From Loigolactobacillus rennini DSM 20253 (GTDB lineage: Bacteria; Bacillota; Bacilli; Lactobacillales; Lactobacillaceae): DNA of 64,000 nucleotides. Location of the stretch: the NCBI RefSeq assembly GCF_001436505.1, contig NZ_AYYI01000038.1:41694-105693 (forward strand), given 5' to 3'. Every line of letters begins with the position of its first letter. Positions within the stretch are counted from its first letter, which is position 1. The notes under the pieces are model-generated. The model ran no database searches. It had not been told where the DNA came from and was given only the letters and a program-made list of their open reading frames with translations. This document shows positions 26,324-35,286 of the stretch, one piece after another. Made by a program: the position numbers and the translations under genes.

Positions 26324-27157
26324 CTAAAAAAGACCAATTAAGCAACCAATCGTAACAATAACCGTCAATATTAAAATGACTTTAGTTGCAGAATATTGTT
26401 TAGATGATACTAGCCACCAGCCAAATAAAACAATAATTAGTGGTAGCAACCCTGGGAATATACCATTCAATACGGATTCTAAAGGTTTTGTTTTACCACC
26501 TAACGGCACTTTAGCAATAGTTTTTAGTACAATTGTATTCGCAGCGAGCGCACCAACCACCATAACACCTAAAATATTAAATGCATCTGTAATTCTTTTA
26601 GAATTTTCACCAACTATAATATCAATTGCATTAACACCCAAACGATAACCACTGTGAAATGCAATATATGAAATCATTGGACCTAAAATACCATAAGTAA
26701 CAATATAAAATATTGGCCCTAATGGACTTCCACCAGATGCTAAACTCATAGCAATCGATAAAAGAATAGGAACAACAATACCTTGAATAATTGAGTCTCC
26801 AATACCAGCTAATGGTCCCATAAGCGTTGCTTTAATATTAACTGGCATTTCTTCTGAGACATTATTTCCCAATGCTATTTGCTCCTCAAGCGATGCAACA
26901 ATGCCATTAATTAATTGGCCAGTTTGTGGTTCTGTATTATAGAACATTGAATGTCGCTTTAATAGTCTACGCTTTTTTTCAGGTTCATCATGATAATATT
27001 TTCTTGCAAAAGGGATGTAAGAATAAGCCCAGGCATGTGCTTGAATTTTTTCATAACTCATAGAACTTAAGTGAGTAAATCCCCATCGATACCAAATTTG
27101 GTTTAATTCGTGCTTAGTCAGTGGCTTCTTCGGGCTTGATGTATCTCTATTCATCAT
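26324..27157 (-). CDS. PTS mannose-family IID component
   Basis: 277 residues from ATG 27157 (GGAGG seven bases ahead). Membrane subunit of a mannose-class permease. The N-terminal part has HAWAYSYIPFARKYYHDEPEK and RRLLKRHSMFYNTEPQTGQLINGI, the family hallmark, followed by MGPLAGIGDSIIQG and several membrane helices at the C-terminus. It works with the IIC, IIB and IIA products upstream; the genes are tightly packed or overlapping. Confidence 0.95.
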   Translation of the reverse strand: MMNRDTSSPKKPLTKHELNQIWYRWGFTHLSSMSYEKIQAHAWAYSYIPFARKYYHDEPEKKRRLLKRHSMFYNTEPQTGQLINGIVASLEEQIALGNNVSEEMPVNIKATLMGPLAGIGDSIIQGIVVPILLSIAMSLASGGSPLGPIFYIVTYGILGPMISYIAFHSGYRLGVNAIDIIVGENSKRITDAFNILGVMVVGALAANTIVLKTIAKVPLGGKTKPLESVLNGIFPGLLPLIIVLFGWWLVSSKQYSATKVILILTVIVTIGCLIGLF

Positions 27158-27171
27158 TACTTTACCTCCAA

Positions 27172-28041
27172 TCAAAATAAATCGTCATCCTCATATTCAT
27201 CTTTTGTATCAGTACTACCTGTTCCTCCTTGAGATGATTCATTCTTTTGATAGTCAGTTCCATTTGAATGAGCTGAAGCATAATAATATAGATAAGCTAC
27301 TAATGCGGCAAGAAAAACGATTGCAATCATGCTCAATTTAGCAAATGATAGTAACACAAAACCTGCCATAAAGAAAATCAAGTGTGCTTTATTCTTAATT
27401 ACAATACTCATTAGTAAAGCGATACCTAATGCAGGTAAAACACCACCTAACACTTGAATAATATGAGTGACTTCTTGTGGGATACTGTGAATTAACCAAT
27501 TTACCAATCCTTTTCCAAAATAAATAGCGAGGAATACTGGCACCGCCCGTAAAATAAAAGTTGTAATTTGTGGATAAATTAAATGGTTTAAAACAATTCC
27601 ATGATCATTATTTTCATTAGCTGCCTTATCTGCTCTGTTATTCCAAAAAGAATAAAGTGCCATTCTACCATTATAAAAGATAAGTCCAAAGGTTTGCCCA
27701 ATTAAAATAGCCAAAGTTAATGCTATTGCTGGATTTTTAGTTGTAGCCATAGCTAAACCAATACCACCATAAGCTGCATAAGTAATTTCACTATTAGTTG
27801 CACCGCCCGTTGACAAATTTGCAATAAACACGGCTTGAACAGCAAGTCCACAAAGAATACCTGCTTTAATATCGCCAAAAAATATACCAATTAGAAATCC
27901 GGCAATCAGTGGACGACCAACGATGTAAAAACCACCAGACATACCAAACAACCATGGCGTCTCAATGGCACCTAAATAGCAAAAAATTCCAGTCAATAAT
28001 GCGGGAAATAGCAAGTCTGTATTCAAATCATCTACCCCCAT
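27172..28041 (-). CDS. PTS mannose-family IIC component
   Basis: 289 residues, with about 8 hydrophobic segments. Sugar-translocating subunit; features ALLTGIFCYLGAIETPWLFG, RPLIAGFLIGIFFGDIKAGILCGLAVQAVF and GGATNSEITYAAYGGIGLAMA are typical. The charged tail KNESSQGGTGSTDTKDEYEDDD is unusually acidic. ATG 28041 lacks a clear ribosome binding site; a TTG six codons downstream (M-NTDLLF) has GGGGG at good spacing and may be the true start. Its end overlaps the IID gene region. Confidence 0.93.
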   Translation of the reverse strand: MGVDDLNTDLLFPALLTGIFCYLGAIETPWLFGMSGGFYIVGRPLIAGFLIGIFFGDIKAGILCGLAVQAVFIANLSTGGATNSEITYAAYGGIGLAMATTKNPAIALTLAILIGQTFGLIFYNGRMALYSFWNNRADKAANENNDHGIVLNHLIYPQITTFILRAVPVFLAIYFGKGLVNWLIHSIPQEVTHIIQVLGGVLPALGIALLMSIVIKNKAHLIFFMAGFVLLSFAKLSMIAIVFLAALVAYLYYYASAHSNGTDYQKNESSQGGTGSTDTKDEYEDDDLF

Positions 28042-28046
28042 TTCAG

Positions 28047-28541
28047 CTAAGCTAATGCATCGTATTTAGATTTCATACTAGGCCAATGACGAATTTCATC
28101 ATCTGGTAACAATTGAAACTGTATATCAATACCGTGATTGTTAATATTCTCAAATGCATCATAATCATTTTGATCGATTGCAACAGTCCTACCCAGTATC
28201 TTTGCCCCCTCTCTTGTATTCATTGGACCAACATTCAAAACAGATCCAAAATTGACTCCCGAACTAATCAGTTTCGAAAACGTCTGCGGAGAATCACTTA
28301 TTAAAAAGAATTTCTTTTTAGAATCTATACCCTTTTGAATTTTATTTGGAGCTTCATCAAGTGTATAAATACCAATCTTTAAGTTATTTGCAGCTGCTTT
28401 CAAAACTTTTCTTCTTAAACTGTCATGTGCAATATTATCACCAACAACTAAAATGCCGTCCACTGGATAAGCCTTAGTCCAACGTGTCATTGTTTGTCCG
28501 TGAATCACTCTATCATCTACGCGTACAACTGAAATACTCAT
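28047..28541 (-). CDS. PTS mannose/fructose-family IIB component
   Basis: 164 residues from ATG 28541 (GGAGG ahead). Cytoplasmic phosphotransfer subunit; VVRVDDRVIHGQTMTRW holds the conserved phospho-accepting His. FGSVLNVGPMNTREGAK and LLPDDEI are characteristic. It takes phosphate from IIA and passes it to the incoming sugar. Confidence 0.95.
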   Translation of the reverse strand: MSISVVRVDDRVIHGQTMTRWTKAYPVDGILVVGDNIAHDSLRRKVLKAAANNLKIGIYTLDEAPNKIQKGIDSKKKFFLISDSPQTFSKLISSGVNFGSVLNVGPMNTREGAKILGRTVAIDQNDYDAFENINNHGIDIQFQLLPDDEIRHWPSMKSKYDALA

Positions 28542-28558
28542 TGGTTTAACCTCCATTT

Positions 28559-28969
28559 TTAAAATTCAATATCATTTTTAAAATTAGATTCATCAATTGC
28601 TACTTCAACACCGTTTTTACCACTTGTTTTTGCCAATTCGCACGCATCTTGAAGATGTTCTAATTGATCGAGTTTAGTACCTACCTCTAGTAACATCGGT
28701 AAGTTAAGGCCACTTACCAATCTAATGTATCCAGGTGACTGCAGATAATATTGCAATACTTCATTATATGGTGTGCCACCTTTTACATCAGCTAAAGCCA
28801 AAACAGAATCATTATTCCGAAAATATTTTTTCAATTTTTCTCTAAAGGAGCCAACACCATCAGACAATAATTCGATGCATGTCATTGACTGATTATCGCC
28901 AGCAATCATTCGATAACTAGTGATTAGTCCACTTGCTAGGTGTCCATGTGAAATTAAAAGTAGTTTCAT
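28559..28969 (-). CDS. PTS mannose-family IIA component
   Basis: 136 residues from ATG 28969 (GGGAGG ahead). Receives phosphate from HPr on the His of LLISHGHLASGLITSYRMI. LADVKGGTPYNEVLQYY and VSGLNLPMLLEV are family-typical. First gene of the IIA-IIB-IIC-IID-manA operon, divergent from deoC, so operators for both lie in 28970-29181. Confidence 0.95.
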   Translation of the reverse strand: MKLLLISHGHLASGLITSYRMIAGDNQSMTCIELLSDGVGSFREKLKKYFRNNDSVLALADVKGGTPYNEVLQYYLQSPGYIRLVSGLNLPMLLEVGTKLDQLEHLQDACELAKTSGKNGVEVAIDESNFKNDIEF

Positions 28970-29027
28970 ACATATCCTCCCAATCAAAATGAATCATTCT
29001 TCATTGTGGTTACTAGGTTTATATTAC

Positions 29028-29165
29028 ATTACATATACTAATTTATTTAATAGAATATGTCAATACTTATATATAATTATTCCGCTTTTTTAATTGTTAT
29101 AACCGATAAATAGGCAATTTGACAAAAATAATTTTTACGTTTATATTTAATATGTAATTACTTAT
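29028..29165. promoter_or_regulatory. PTS-deoC divergent promoter region with probable GntR half-sites
   Basis: A deoC promoter is clear on the plus strand: -35 TTGACA (29119-29124), 17-base spacer, -10 TATATT (29142-29147). Over its start point lies the imperfect palindrome ATATGTAATTACTTAT (29150-29165). Towards the PTS operon, ACATAT (29031-29036) and ATATGT (29055-29060) form a spaced inverted pair. The same ATATGT/ACATAT arms form the palindrome in the gntR promoter, which suggests one regulator for all three units. Confidence 0.6.
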
Positions 29166-29181
29166 TAAGGAGATGCCTGCT

Positions 29182-29919
29182 ATGCAAAATTATACGCTAG
29201 ATGATTTTTGTCGTATGATCGACCACACTAATTTAAAAGCTTCTGCTTCTAAATCTGACATTGAAAAGCTTTGTCAAGAAGCAAAAACTTATCACTTTAA
29301 AATGGTTGCAATTAATCAAATACAGTCTAAGCTTTGTGCACGTGAGCTCGCTGGTACCGATATTGACGTTGGCGCAGCGATTAGTTTTCCACTAGGACAA
29401 ACAACAATTGAATCCAAAATTTTTGATACAGAAGATGCCATTAAAAACGGTGCGAATGAAATTGACTACGTAGTTAACCTCACCGAATTAAAAAACGGTA
29501 ATACAGCTTACATTAAAGATGAGATGACACAAATGGTCGCTACTTGTCATCAACATCACGTACCATGCAAAGTTATTTTTGAAAATTGTTATTTAACAAA
29601 ACAAGAAATCAAAACCTTAGCTATAATTGCTCGTGAAGTAAAACCCGACTTCATTAAAACATCTACTGGTTTTGGCAGTAGTGGTGCTACTGTTGAAGAT
29701 GTTCGTTTGATGAAAGAAACGGTAGGTGATACGGTTAAAGTCAAAGCTGCTGGTGGCATTCGTAATAGTGACACTTTTTTGGCTATGATAGAAGCCGGCG
29801 CTGATAGGATCGGATGTAGTGCGGGTATTACCATCATTCAAGCCATCAAAAAAAGGATGATAACCGATCAAGTTGAGCAAATTAAAATTAACCGTCCCTA
29901 TGCCAAAGTAAAACAATAA
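29182..29919 (+). CDS. deoC: Deoxyribose-phosphate aldolase family protein (DeoC-like)
   Basis: 245 residues from ATG 29182 (AAGGAG ahead). Class I aldolase. The Schiff-base Lys in [18 protein letters not shown] and the second Lys in [11 protein letters not shown] are present, as is the Asp in [13 protein letters not shown] converts 2-deoxyribose 5-phosphate to glyceraldehyde 3-phosphate and acetaldehyde. It is divergent from a mannose-type PTS and beside a GntR gene rather than with nucleoside genes, so its physiological substrate may differ from the standard one. The family is certain, the substrate is not. Confidence 0.9.
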   Translation: MQNYTLDDFCRMIDHTNLKASASKSDIEKLCQEAKTYHFKMVAINQIQSKLCARELAGTDIDVGAAISFPLGQTTIESKIFDTEDAIKNGANEIDYVVNLTELKNGNTAYIKDEMTQMVATCHQHHVPCKVIFENCYLTKQEIKTLAIIAREVKPDFIKTSTGFGSSGATVEDVRLMKETVGDTVKVKAAGGIRNSDTFLAMIEAGADRIGCSAGITIIQAIKKRMITDQVEQIKINRPYAKVKQ

Positions 29920-30063
29920 TAGTTCAAATAACTGTTCATAATTGTAAATAAAGGCAATTTTTGACTGTACGCAGCTAACAATCTGAAATTAAATAACCCG
30001 TTATTCTTTATTTTTAGTACAAATTCACTTTATAATAACTAACTATATTTTAACCAGTCATTT

Positions 30064-30106
30064 TTGTTGCATCTGCTTTAATTTGTTATAATATGTTAAA
30101 ACATAT
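30064..30106 (+). promoter_or_regulatory. gntR promoter and overlapping palindrome
   Basis: -35 TTGTTG (30064-30069), 17-base spacer, -10 TATAAT (30087-30092). The palindrome ATATGTTAAAACATAT (30091-30106, arms of 7) overlaps the -10 and start point, placed for autorepression by the adjacent GntR product. Confidence 0.65.
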
Positions 30107-30121
30107 GAAGAGGTGCCATTG

Positions 30122-30838
30122 ATGCCTACTAAAATACCAAAACACGAGCAAATATCCAAAGACCTTTTTAAAAAAATAAAGGATGGAACCTATCCACCAA
30201 AATCCTTAATCCCAAGAGAAATTGACTTAATGAATTATTATCAAGTCAGTCGTCCAACAATTAGACAAGCCATTCAAACCCTTGTCGATCGTGGATTATT
30301 AGAAAAAAGAAAGCGCCGTGGGACAATTGTCAAGCAAGCAAAAATAGCCCAACAATTTACACAAATCATTGAAGGCTATGACAAAGAAATGAGCGGAAAG
30401 GGACTTATTCCTACAACTAAAGTTCTTTTCTTCCAAAGAGAACCTGCTAATGATGAAGTTGCTACTGGCTTACATTTATCAATCGACGATCCAGTTTTTA
30501 AGTTAATACGTTTACGCTATGCTGATTTTCAACCAGTAGTACTAATTACAAGTTATATTCCTAAAAAAATTGTACCTAATTTAATACAGGAAGACTTTTC
30601 AAAAGTTTCTTTATACAGTACCTTAGAAAAAAATCATGCAAGTGTGCAACATGTGAAAAGACGTTTAGAAGTGCTCAAAGCCAATGAGACAACAGCTGAT
30701 TTATTAAACATTGCACAAGGTGAACCGATTTTTTATTTCCATACGCAAGGATTAACACGGGACAATATTCCTGTTGAATATTCAGTTGCAAAATATCGTG
30801 GCGATCTAAATTATTTTGAAATGGATTTACAGCGTTAA
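30122..30838 (+). CDS. GntR-family (HutC/UTRA subfamily) regulator
   Basis: 238 residues from ATG 30122 (GAAGAGG ahead). N-terminal winged HTH: YPPKSLIPREIDLMNYYQVSRPTIRQAIQTLVDRGLLEKRKRRGTIV. The C-terminal UTRA effector domain runs from about residue 80 to the end, with FKLIRLRYADFQPVVLITSYIP and IFYFHTQGLTRDNIPVEYSV. It probably represses the PTS-manA and deoC units and its own gene, with a sugar phosphate as inducer; this is inferred from shared operator-like sequences. Confidence 0.93.
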   Translation: MPTKIPKHEQISKDLFKKIKDGTYPPKSLIPREIDLMNYYQVSRPTIRQAIQTLVDRGLLEKRKRRGTIVKQAKIAQQFTQIIEGYDKEMSGKGLIPTTKVLFFQREPANDEVATGLHLSIDDPVFKLIRLRYADFQPVVLITSYIPKKIVPNLIQEDFSKVSLYSTLEKNHASVQHVKRRLEVLKANETTADLLNIAQGEPIFYFHTQGLTRDNIPVEYSVAKYRGDLNYFEMDLQR

Positions 30839-30861
30839 CCAATACAATAAAAGAAATATTA

Positions 30862-30897
30862 AAAAGCAGTGGTAAAGATATCTTTACCACTGCTTTT
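30862..30897. terminator. Perfect-palindrome terminator after gntR
   Basis: A 36-base perfect inverted repeat: AAAAGCAGTGGTAAAGAT followed by its complement. T runs flank it on both strands, so it can act in both directions and marks the right border of the PTS-deoC-gntR block. Confidence 0.9.
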
Positions 30898-31046
30898 ACA
30901 TCATTAATCAGTCAAATTATTCCAATAGCTAAGTTCTCATATCAACAAGCTTAACGTTATTAACTCAATCATATGTTTTTCTCTATTTTAATTATCAAAG
31001 TAACAGCATAAGTAAAATACGTTATGGCTTAACTGACTGCAACCCA

Positions 31047-31313
31047 CTACTTTTCTGCTTTCTTTTTTAATTGCTCTTTCATCCAACGTTGCGAATACCC
31101 ATAAAATCGGGATAGTTCTTTCAAATTATTGCCAGTATATTCTTCACGAATTAGCTTACTAACCGCTTGACGGTCATATAATCGCATTGGATATTGTACT
31201 TGAGTTCCACGAAACTCGTCATAAACTTTTTGCATCGCTTCCACACCAATTAACTCGCTTAAACGTTTATACGACTGGTGTAATGCTGCTATTTTAACCT
31301 TACTATCAGACAA
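31047..31313 (-). CDS. Small Mor-like DNA-binding protein, copy 2
   Basis: 88 residues from TTG 31313, chosen because GGGAGGTGGGAC sits directly upstream and the resulting N-terminus aligns with copy 1 (18670-18924). The core YKRLSELIGVEAMQKVYDEF, RGTQVQYPMRLYDRQAV and HTH NLKELSRFYGYSQRWMKEQL are nearly the same as copy 1. Likely a sequence-specific DNA binder of the Mor type. It lies about 100 bp downstream of copy 3 on the same strand, so the two may be co-expressed. Confidence 0.75.
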   Translation of the reverse strand: MSDSKVKIAALHQSYKRLSELIGVEAMQKVYDEFRGTQVQYPMRLYDRQAVSKLIREEYTGNNLKELSRFYGYSQRWMKEQLKKKAEK

Positions 31314-31411
31314 AGTCCCACCTCCCAAATAATAGCCTAGCAAAAAGGGAGTGCTTGGAAAAACACGTCGGACATCATCAGAATCACCAATCGATTCATG
31401 GTTTAATGAAA

Positions 31412-31657
31412 TTATAATTTCAAGTAACGATGAATGGTTCGTTGCGTTAGGCTATACATCTGCGATAAATCATGGATGGTAATTCCAGCTGCATGATCGG
31501 CTTTAATTGCGCGAATTGTTCCAGAACGCGACAGTAAATGCATGGGGAACGTAATGGTTGTCCCCCGGTACTGTTCAAAAAACTGCTGTGCTACTTGTCT
31601 GCCAAATAACTCACTGATTTCTTGGTAAATTGGCTGCCAATTATTTAAATTATCCAT
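31412..31657 (-). CDS. Small Mor-like DNA-binding protein, copy 3 (divergent)
   Basis: 81 residues from ATG 31657 (GGGAGG ahead). Same plan as copies 1 and 2: IYQEISELFGRQVAQQFFEQY, then RGTTITFPMHLLSR and HTH GITIHDLSQMYSLTQRTIHRYL. The last part most resembles the classical Mor/C HTH (eLar.ygls.rtiyr.l). Sequence identity to the other copies is low, so this is an old paralogue rather than a recent duplicate. Confidence 0.72.
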   Translation of the reverse strand: MDNLNNWQPIYQEISELFGRQVAQQFFEQYRGTTITFPMHLLSRSGTIRAIKADHAAGITIHDLSQMYSLTQRTIHRYLKL

Positions 31658-31795
31658 AAATCATCATCCTCCCACAAATTACCAACTTGATGACTAATCC
31701 GTTGTCCAAAATGATTAATCATCGTTGCATACACCCTAGATTATACTGGTAAACACCCTATACTGCTGAATAGACTGCCTTTAAACGGCACAACA

Positions 31796-31837
31796 AATAA
31801 CCTGCAGCTGAATGAGGCTTATCAACTGCAGGTTATT
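31796..31837. terminator. Hairpin left of the HesB-like gene
   Basis: AATAACCTGCAG (31796-31807) pairs with CTGCAGGTTATT (31826-31837), loop 18 bases. T-rich sequence follows on the plus strand (GCCTTTATTT). The region 31658-31895 otherwise shows nothing recognisable. Confidence 0.55.
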
Positions 31838-31895
31838 GCCTTTATTTAAAACAGCCCCGCCAAAATCACTTATGGCGTGCTGATCGCATTTAATT

Positions 31896-32189
31896 TTAGC
31901 TAACTTCTGTAAAATTATATTGTGCTTCATCATCTTTTAAGTCGATCCGCAAATTATAATCATTTAAAATCCAATCATCATTATAAGGAATATAAAAAGT
32001 AATGCCTGCAACTTTAGCTTTAAAATGCGCATCGTCACTAGCACCAATTGAAATACCCAAATAATAACCTGGAAAAACTGTTGGGATACCACTATAAATT
32101 TTAGTAAAAATCCGTAAATGATCCCCGGACTTTAGCCCTAACTCATCAATGTACCAATTTGCGGCTGCGTGACTCACTGAAAACTTCAT
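31896..32189 (-). CDS. HesB/YadR-type iron-sulfur biosynthesis fold protein without cysteines
   Basis: 97 residues from ATG 32189 (GGAGGGAC ahead). Starts MKFSVSHAAANWYIDELGLK, followed by GDHLRIFTKIYSG and PGYYLGISIGASDD, typical of the Firmicute HesB-like (YneR/YadR) group. No Cys is present, so it cannot be a standard A-type cluster carrier. Function unknown; single gene. Confidence 0.75.
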   Translation of the reverse strand: MKFSVSHAAANWYIDELGLKSGDHLRIFTKIYSGIPTVFPGYYLGISIGASDDAHFKAKVAGITFYIPYNDDWILNDYNLRIDLKDDEAQYNFTEVS

Positions 32190-32397
32190 CAACCGTCCCT
32201 CCTTAAGGCAACGCAATCATTAGCTCCCGGCTTTGTCAATAAGCGACCTGTTTATTTAAACACGATCCAAATTAGAAGCCGTGGTGCATATAATCAATAT
32301 ACCAGAAATCGGTTACATTTTACCATTAAAAAACTTGTAAATCATATTTTTTGCATGACTACTTGTCTCACACAAAATCATTTTAAAATCAGTGGGG

Positions 32398-33279
32398 CTA
32401 ATCATGTTGGTCAAGCCATGTTTTAAGCTGTTTCAAATATTGTGCTCGTTCATCAACAAATGGCATGTGGCGACTATGTGCAAATAAGGTCCACTTAGCT
32501 TGAGGCAATTGATCATGCATAGTTTTTGCAACTAGTGGTGTACATAAATCATCAGTGCCACTAGTAATCCAAGTCGGCTGCATAATATTTTTTAATTTCA
32601 TCGTATAATTATAATCACGCAACGTTCCAGTGGGCGAATATTCATTGGGCCCCCAAGCAGTTAAATAACTTTGCGTTCCCGTTTGCTTGGGCCGCCGTAA
32701 TGGCTCTGGTGAATCAGGTGTTGGAACTGAGGCCGCATGTTGCGTCATATAACGCTGATTAGCTGCTTGATAAGCTTCCGCCGTATAATCATTATTTTTT
32801 TCTGCCATAGCAATCGCTGCTTGATCTTTTGGTGCCATTAATTTGATCATCCGATGTTGTTCCTGTGCCCATAGCTTGGCATCAGGTAATGTACTTGAAA
32901 GTACCAAGCTTTTAATGCCAGACGGTTGGTAGTCACATAGATAAATTAGCGCTAACATGCCACCCCAAGATTGCCCCATTAAGTGAATCTGTTTCAAATT
33001 AAGGTAGTTACGCAGCGCAATCAATTCTTTAACCCAAGTTTCTTGACGCCACAAGGCTGGCTGATTTGGCATTGAAGAATGCCCACAGCCTAATTGGTCA
33101 TACATAATCAATTGCCGACCATCAGTCGCTAAATCATCTAACAATTCAAAATAATTATGTGTTGATCCCGGACCACCATGAAGTAAAACTAATGGCGCCT
33201 TAGTTCCATCAGCTTGCCCGACAATGCGGTAATAAGTGCGGTACTCCCCAAAAGGCATGTAACCTTCTTTAACTGCCAT
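32398..33279 (-). CDS. pip: Proline iminopeptidase
   Basis: 293 residues, alpha/beta hydrolase of peptidase family S33, the usual size of lactobacillar PepI. Motifs: oxyanion region VLLHGGPGSTHNYFELL, nucleophile elbow LMGQSWGGMLALIYL (Ser in GQSWGG), the catalytic Asp in TSGTDDLCTP and His near HSRHMPF. It releases N-terminal proline from peptides, part of amino-acid supply from protein. AAGGAGGAG precedes the ATG. Single gene. Confidence 0.92.
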   Translation of the reverse strand: MAVKEGYMPFGEYRTYYRIVGQADGTKAPLVLLHGGPGSTHNYFELLDDLATDGRQLIMYDQLGCGHSSMPNQPALWRQETWVKELIALRNYLNLKQIHLMGQSWGGMLALIYLCDYQPSGIKSLVLSSTLPDAKLWAQEQHRMIKLMAPKDQAAIAMAEKNNDYTAEAYQAANQRYMTQHAASVPTPDSPEPLRRPKQTGTQSYLTAWGPNEYSPTGTLRDYNYTMKLKNIMQPTWITSGTDDLCTPLVAKTMHDQLPQAKWTLFAHSRHMPFVDERAQYLKQLKTWLDQHD

Positions 33280-33363
33280 GTTATCTCCTCCTTTAAATTA
33301 TCTTATACCGTTAATGCTATCATTTTCACAAGTAAAAGAAAAAGATGATCCAGTTTAATATCA

Positions 33364-33402
33364 AAATAGCGGATAAGCCCGTGACGGCGTTATCCGCTAT
33401 TT
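33364..33402. terminator. Hairpin at the end of the pyr-MFS operon
   Basis: AAATAGCGGATAA pairs with TTATCCGCTATTT across 13 bases (33364-33402). It lies just past the stop of the MFS gene on the minus strand and likely ends the operon. Confidence 0.75.
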
Positions 33403-33418
33403 CTTCAAGGCTGCTATT

Positions 33419-34645
33419 TCAGACTTTTTTTACTGCAACAGTTTGTGTCTGTGTTTGAAAAGGATTGGGAATTAAATTAACGATGATTAACGAAACTAAA
33501 TACATTACCCCTAAGGCAAAAAGCGCACTGGAGAAACCTTTCAAATCAATTAAATAACCGATTAGTATCGGTGATAAACCGCCAATTGCCCGCCCGGTAT
33601 TAAAAATAACATTATTGGCAAAGCTACGAATTTCTGTCGGATAAAAACTACTGATCAATGCCCCATAACCTGCATGCATGCCATTAGTGAAAAAGCCAAC
33701 CACTGCACCAACCACTAACATGGAAAGCGCATTGGACACAAAAGTATATAACAAGACAGCGATTATTGAAAAGATTAAAAAGCAAGAAAAAGTCACTTTG
33801 GGCCCTAAATAATCCAATAACTTACCGAAACAAAACATACCTAAAGACATCCCCACAATGATAGAGATCATCCACACGGAAGACTGCGAAACTGATAAAT
33901 TTAAACGCCGCTCAAATACGGTAGGCAGCCAATTCATTAAGCCAAAATAGCCAGCGACTTGAATCGCCGCCATCATGGTTAAACCAAGCGTAAGCCCAAA
34001 TTTTTTAGGCGTATTGATCAGTGCAGTAATCGGTGTAACAGATTTTTGCTGGATTTTGGATCGTTGGTGTACTTTTTGCCATGCTTGTGTTTCAGGTAAA
34101 TGTCTGCGGACAAAATAAGCGAGAATCACCGGAATAAATCCAAAAATAAAAATCGCCCGCCAGCCAGCTCTGGGTAAAATCAACGCTGCAATAATTGCAG
34201 CCAACAATGTTCCTAATTGTCCACCAATCGTCACCCAAGCTGACATACGACCACGCTTATAAAGCGGAAAAGATTCTGCAACTAATGCCATGCCAATACC
34301 ATATTCACCACCAGCACCTAAACCAACGGCAAAACGCAACCAATAAATTGTCATCATATTCTGAGCAAACACCGTGAATAAAGTTGCCAGCGCAAAAATA
34401 ATAATCGTATAGGTGAAAGTTTTAATTCGCCCATATCGATCAGCTAAGTAGCCAAATATGACGCCGCCAGCTAACATACCTAAATTTGTAATTGCTGGCA
34501 ACATTCCACCTACAGCTGCAGAAAGGTGAAATTCACTAATAATCGAACTTAAAGCAAACGACAATAACATGACATCCATGCTTTCTAGCGCTAAACCTAA
34601 CATTGAAGATGCCAAAATCTTTTTTTGATAAGCATGCATTGTCAT
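33419..34645 (-). CDS. MFS transporter at the end of the pyr operon
   Basis: 408 residues with 12 predicted membrane segments. MFS signature between helices 2 and 3: GYLADRYGRIKTFTY; helix 4-5 region LRFAVGLGAGGEYGIGMALVAESFP is typical of the sugar/aromatic acid:H+ symporter groups. It begins 19 bp after pyrE on the same strand with its own GGGGGGAAA ribosome binding site, so it should be co-transcribed with pyrBCKDFE and share its PyrR control. A pyrimidine-related acid substrate such as orotate is plausible but unproven. Confidence 0.82.
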   Translation of the reverse strand: MTMHAYQKKILASSMLGLALESMDVMLLSFALSSIISEFHLSAAVGGMLPAITNLGMLAGGVIFGYLADRYGRIKTFTYTIIIFALATLFTVFAQNMMTIYWLRFAVGLGAGGEYGIGMALVAESFPLYKRGRMSAWVTIGGQLGTLLAAIIAALILPRAGWRAIFIFGFIPVILAYFVRRHLPETQAWQKVHQRSKIQQKSVTPITALINTPKKFGLTLGLTMMAAIQVAGYFGLMNWLPTVFERRLNLSVSQSSVWMISIIVGMSLGMFCFGKLLDYLGPKVTFSCFLIFSIIAVLLYTFVSNALSMLVVGAVVGFFTNGMHAGYGALISSFYPTEIRSFANNVIFNTGRAIGGLSPILIGYLIDLKGFSSALFALGVMYLVSLIIVNLIPNPFQTQTQTVAVKKV

Positions 34646-34664
34646 TCAATTTCCCCCCAATCGT

Positions 34665-35286
34665 TTAACCAAACTGCCAATGCTCTGGATCAGCACACCA
34701 CTGCTGTAATTGTTGCTTTTGTGTTTGATCAATATCGCCTAACTGGGTTGCTGTATCAATTAAGCTAGTGTAATCAGTCAAAGCATGAAAAGGAATTTGA
34801 GCGGCATTAAACTGGCTTAAGCTAACAGCTAATTCATAGGTGAAAATGCTCACTACACCTAGCACTTCAGCTTGTTTTTGCTGAACAGTCCGAACTGTCT
34901 TTAAGACGCTGGCACCGGTTGATACTAAATCGTCTAACACCACAACTCGAGTATCAGCTGCTAAACAACCTTCAATTTGTTCTTTTTTACCATGATCTTT
35001 AGCTTGGGAACGCACATAAATCATTGGTAAATCTAGTGTTGCCGCTACCCAGGCCGCATGTGGAATGCCAGCTGTTGCAGTCCCCGCAATCACTTGGACT
35101 GTCGGAAAATGTTTTAAAATGTGTGCTGCTAATGCTTTAGTAACCTGCTTACGGGCAGCGGGATAACTCATAATCAGGCGATTGTCCGTATAAATCGGAC
35201 TTTTAATTCCGCTGGCCCAAGTAAAGGGCTTAGTAGGTTGAAGTGTAATAGCACCAATCTCTAGCAATAGTTTTGCAATTGCAGTT

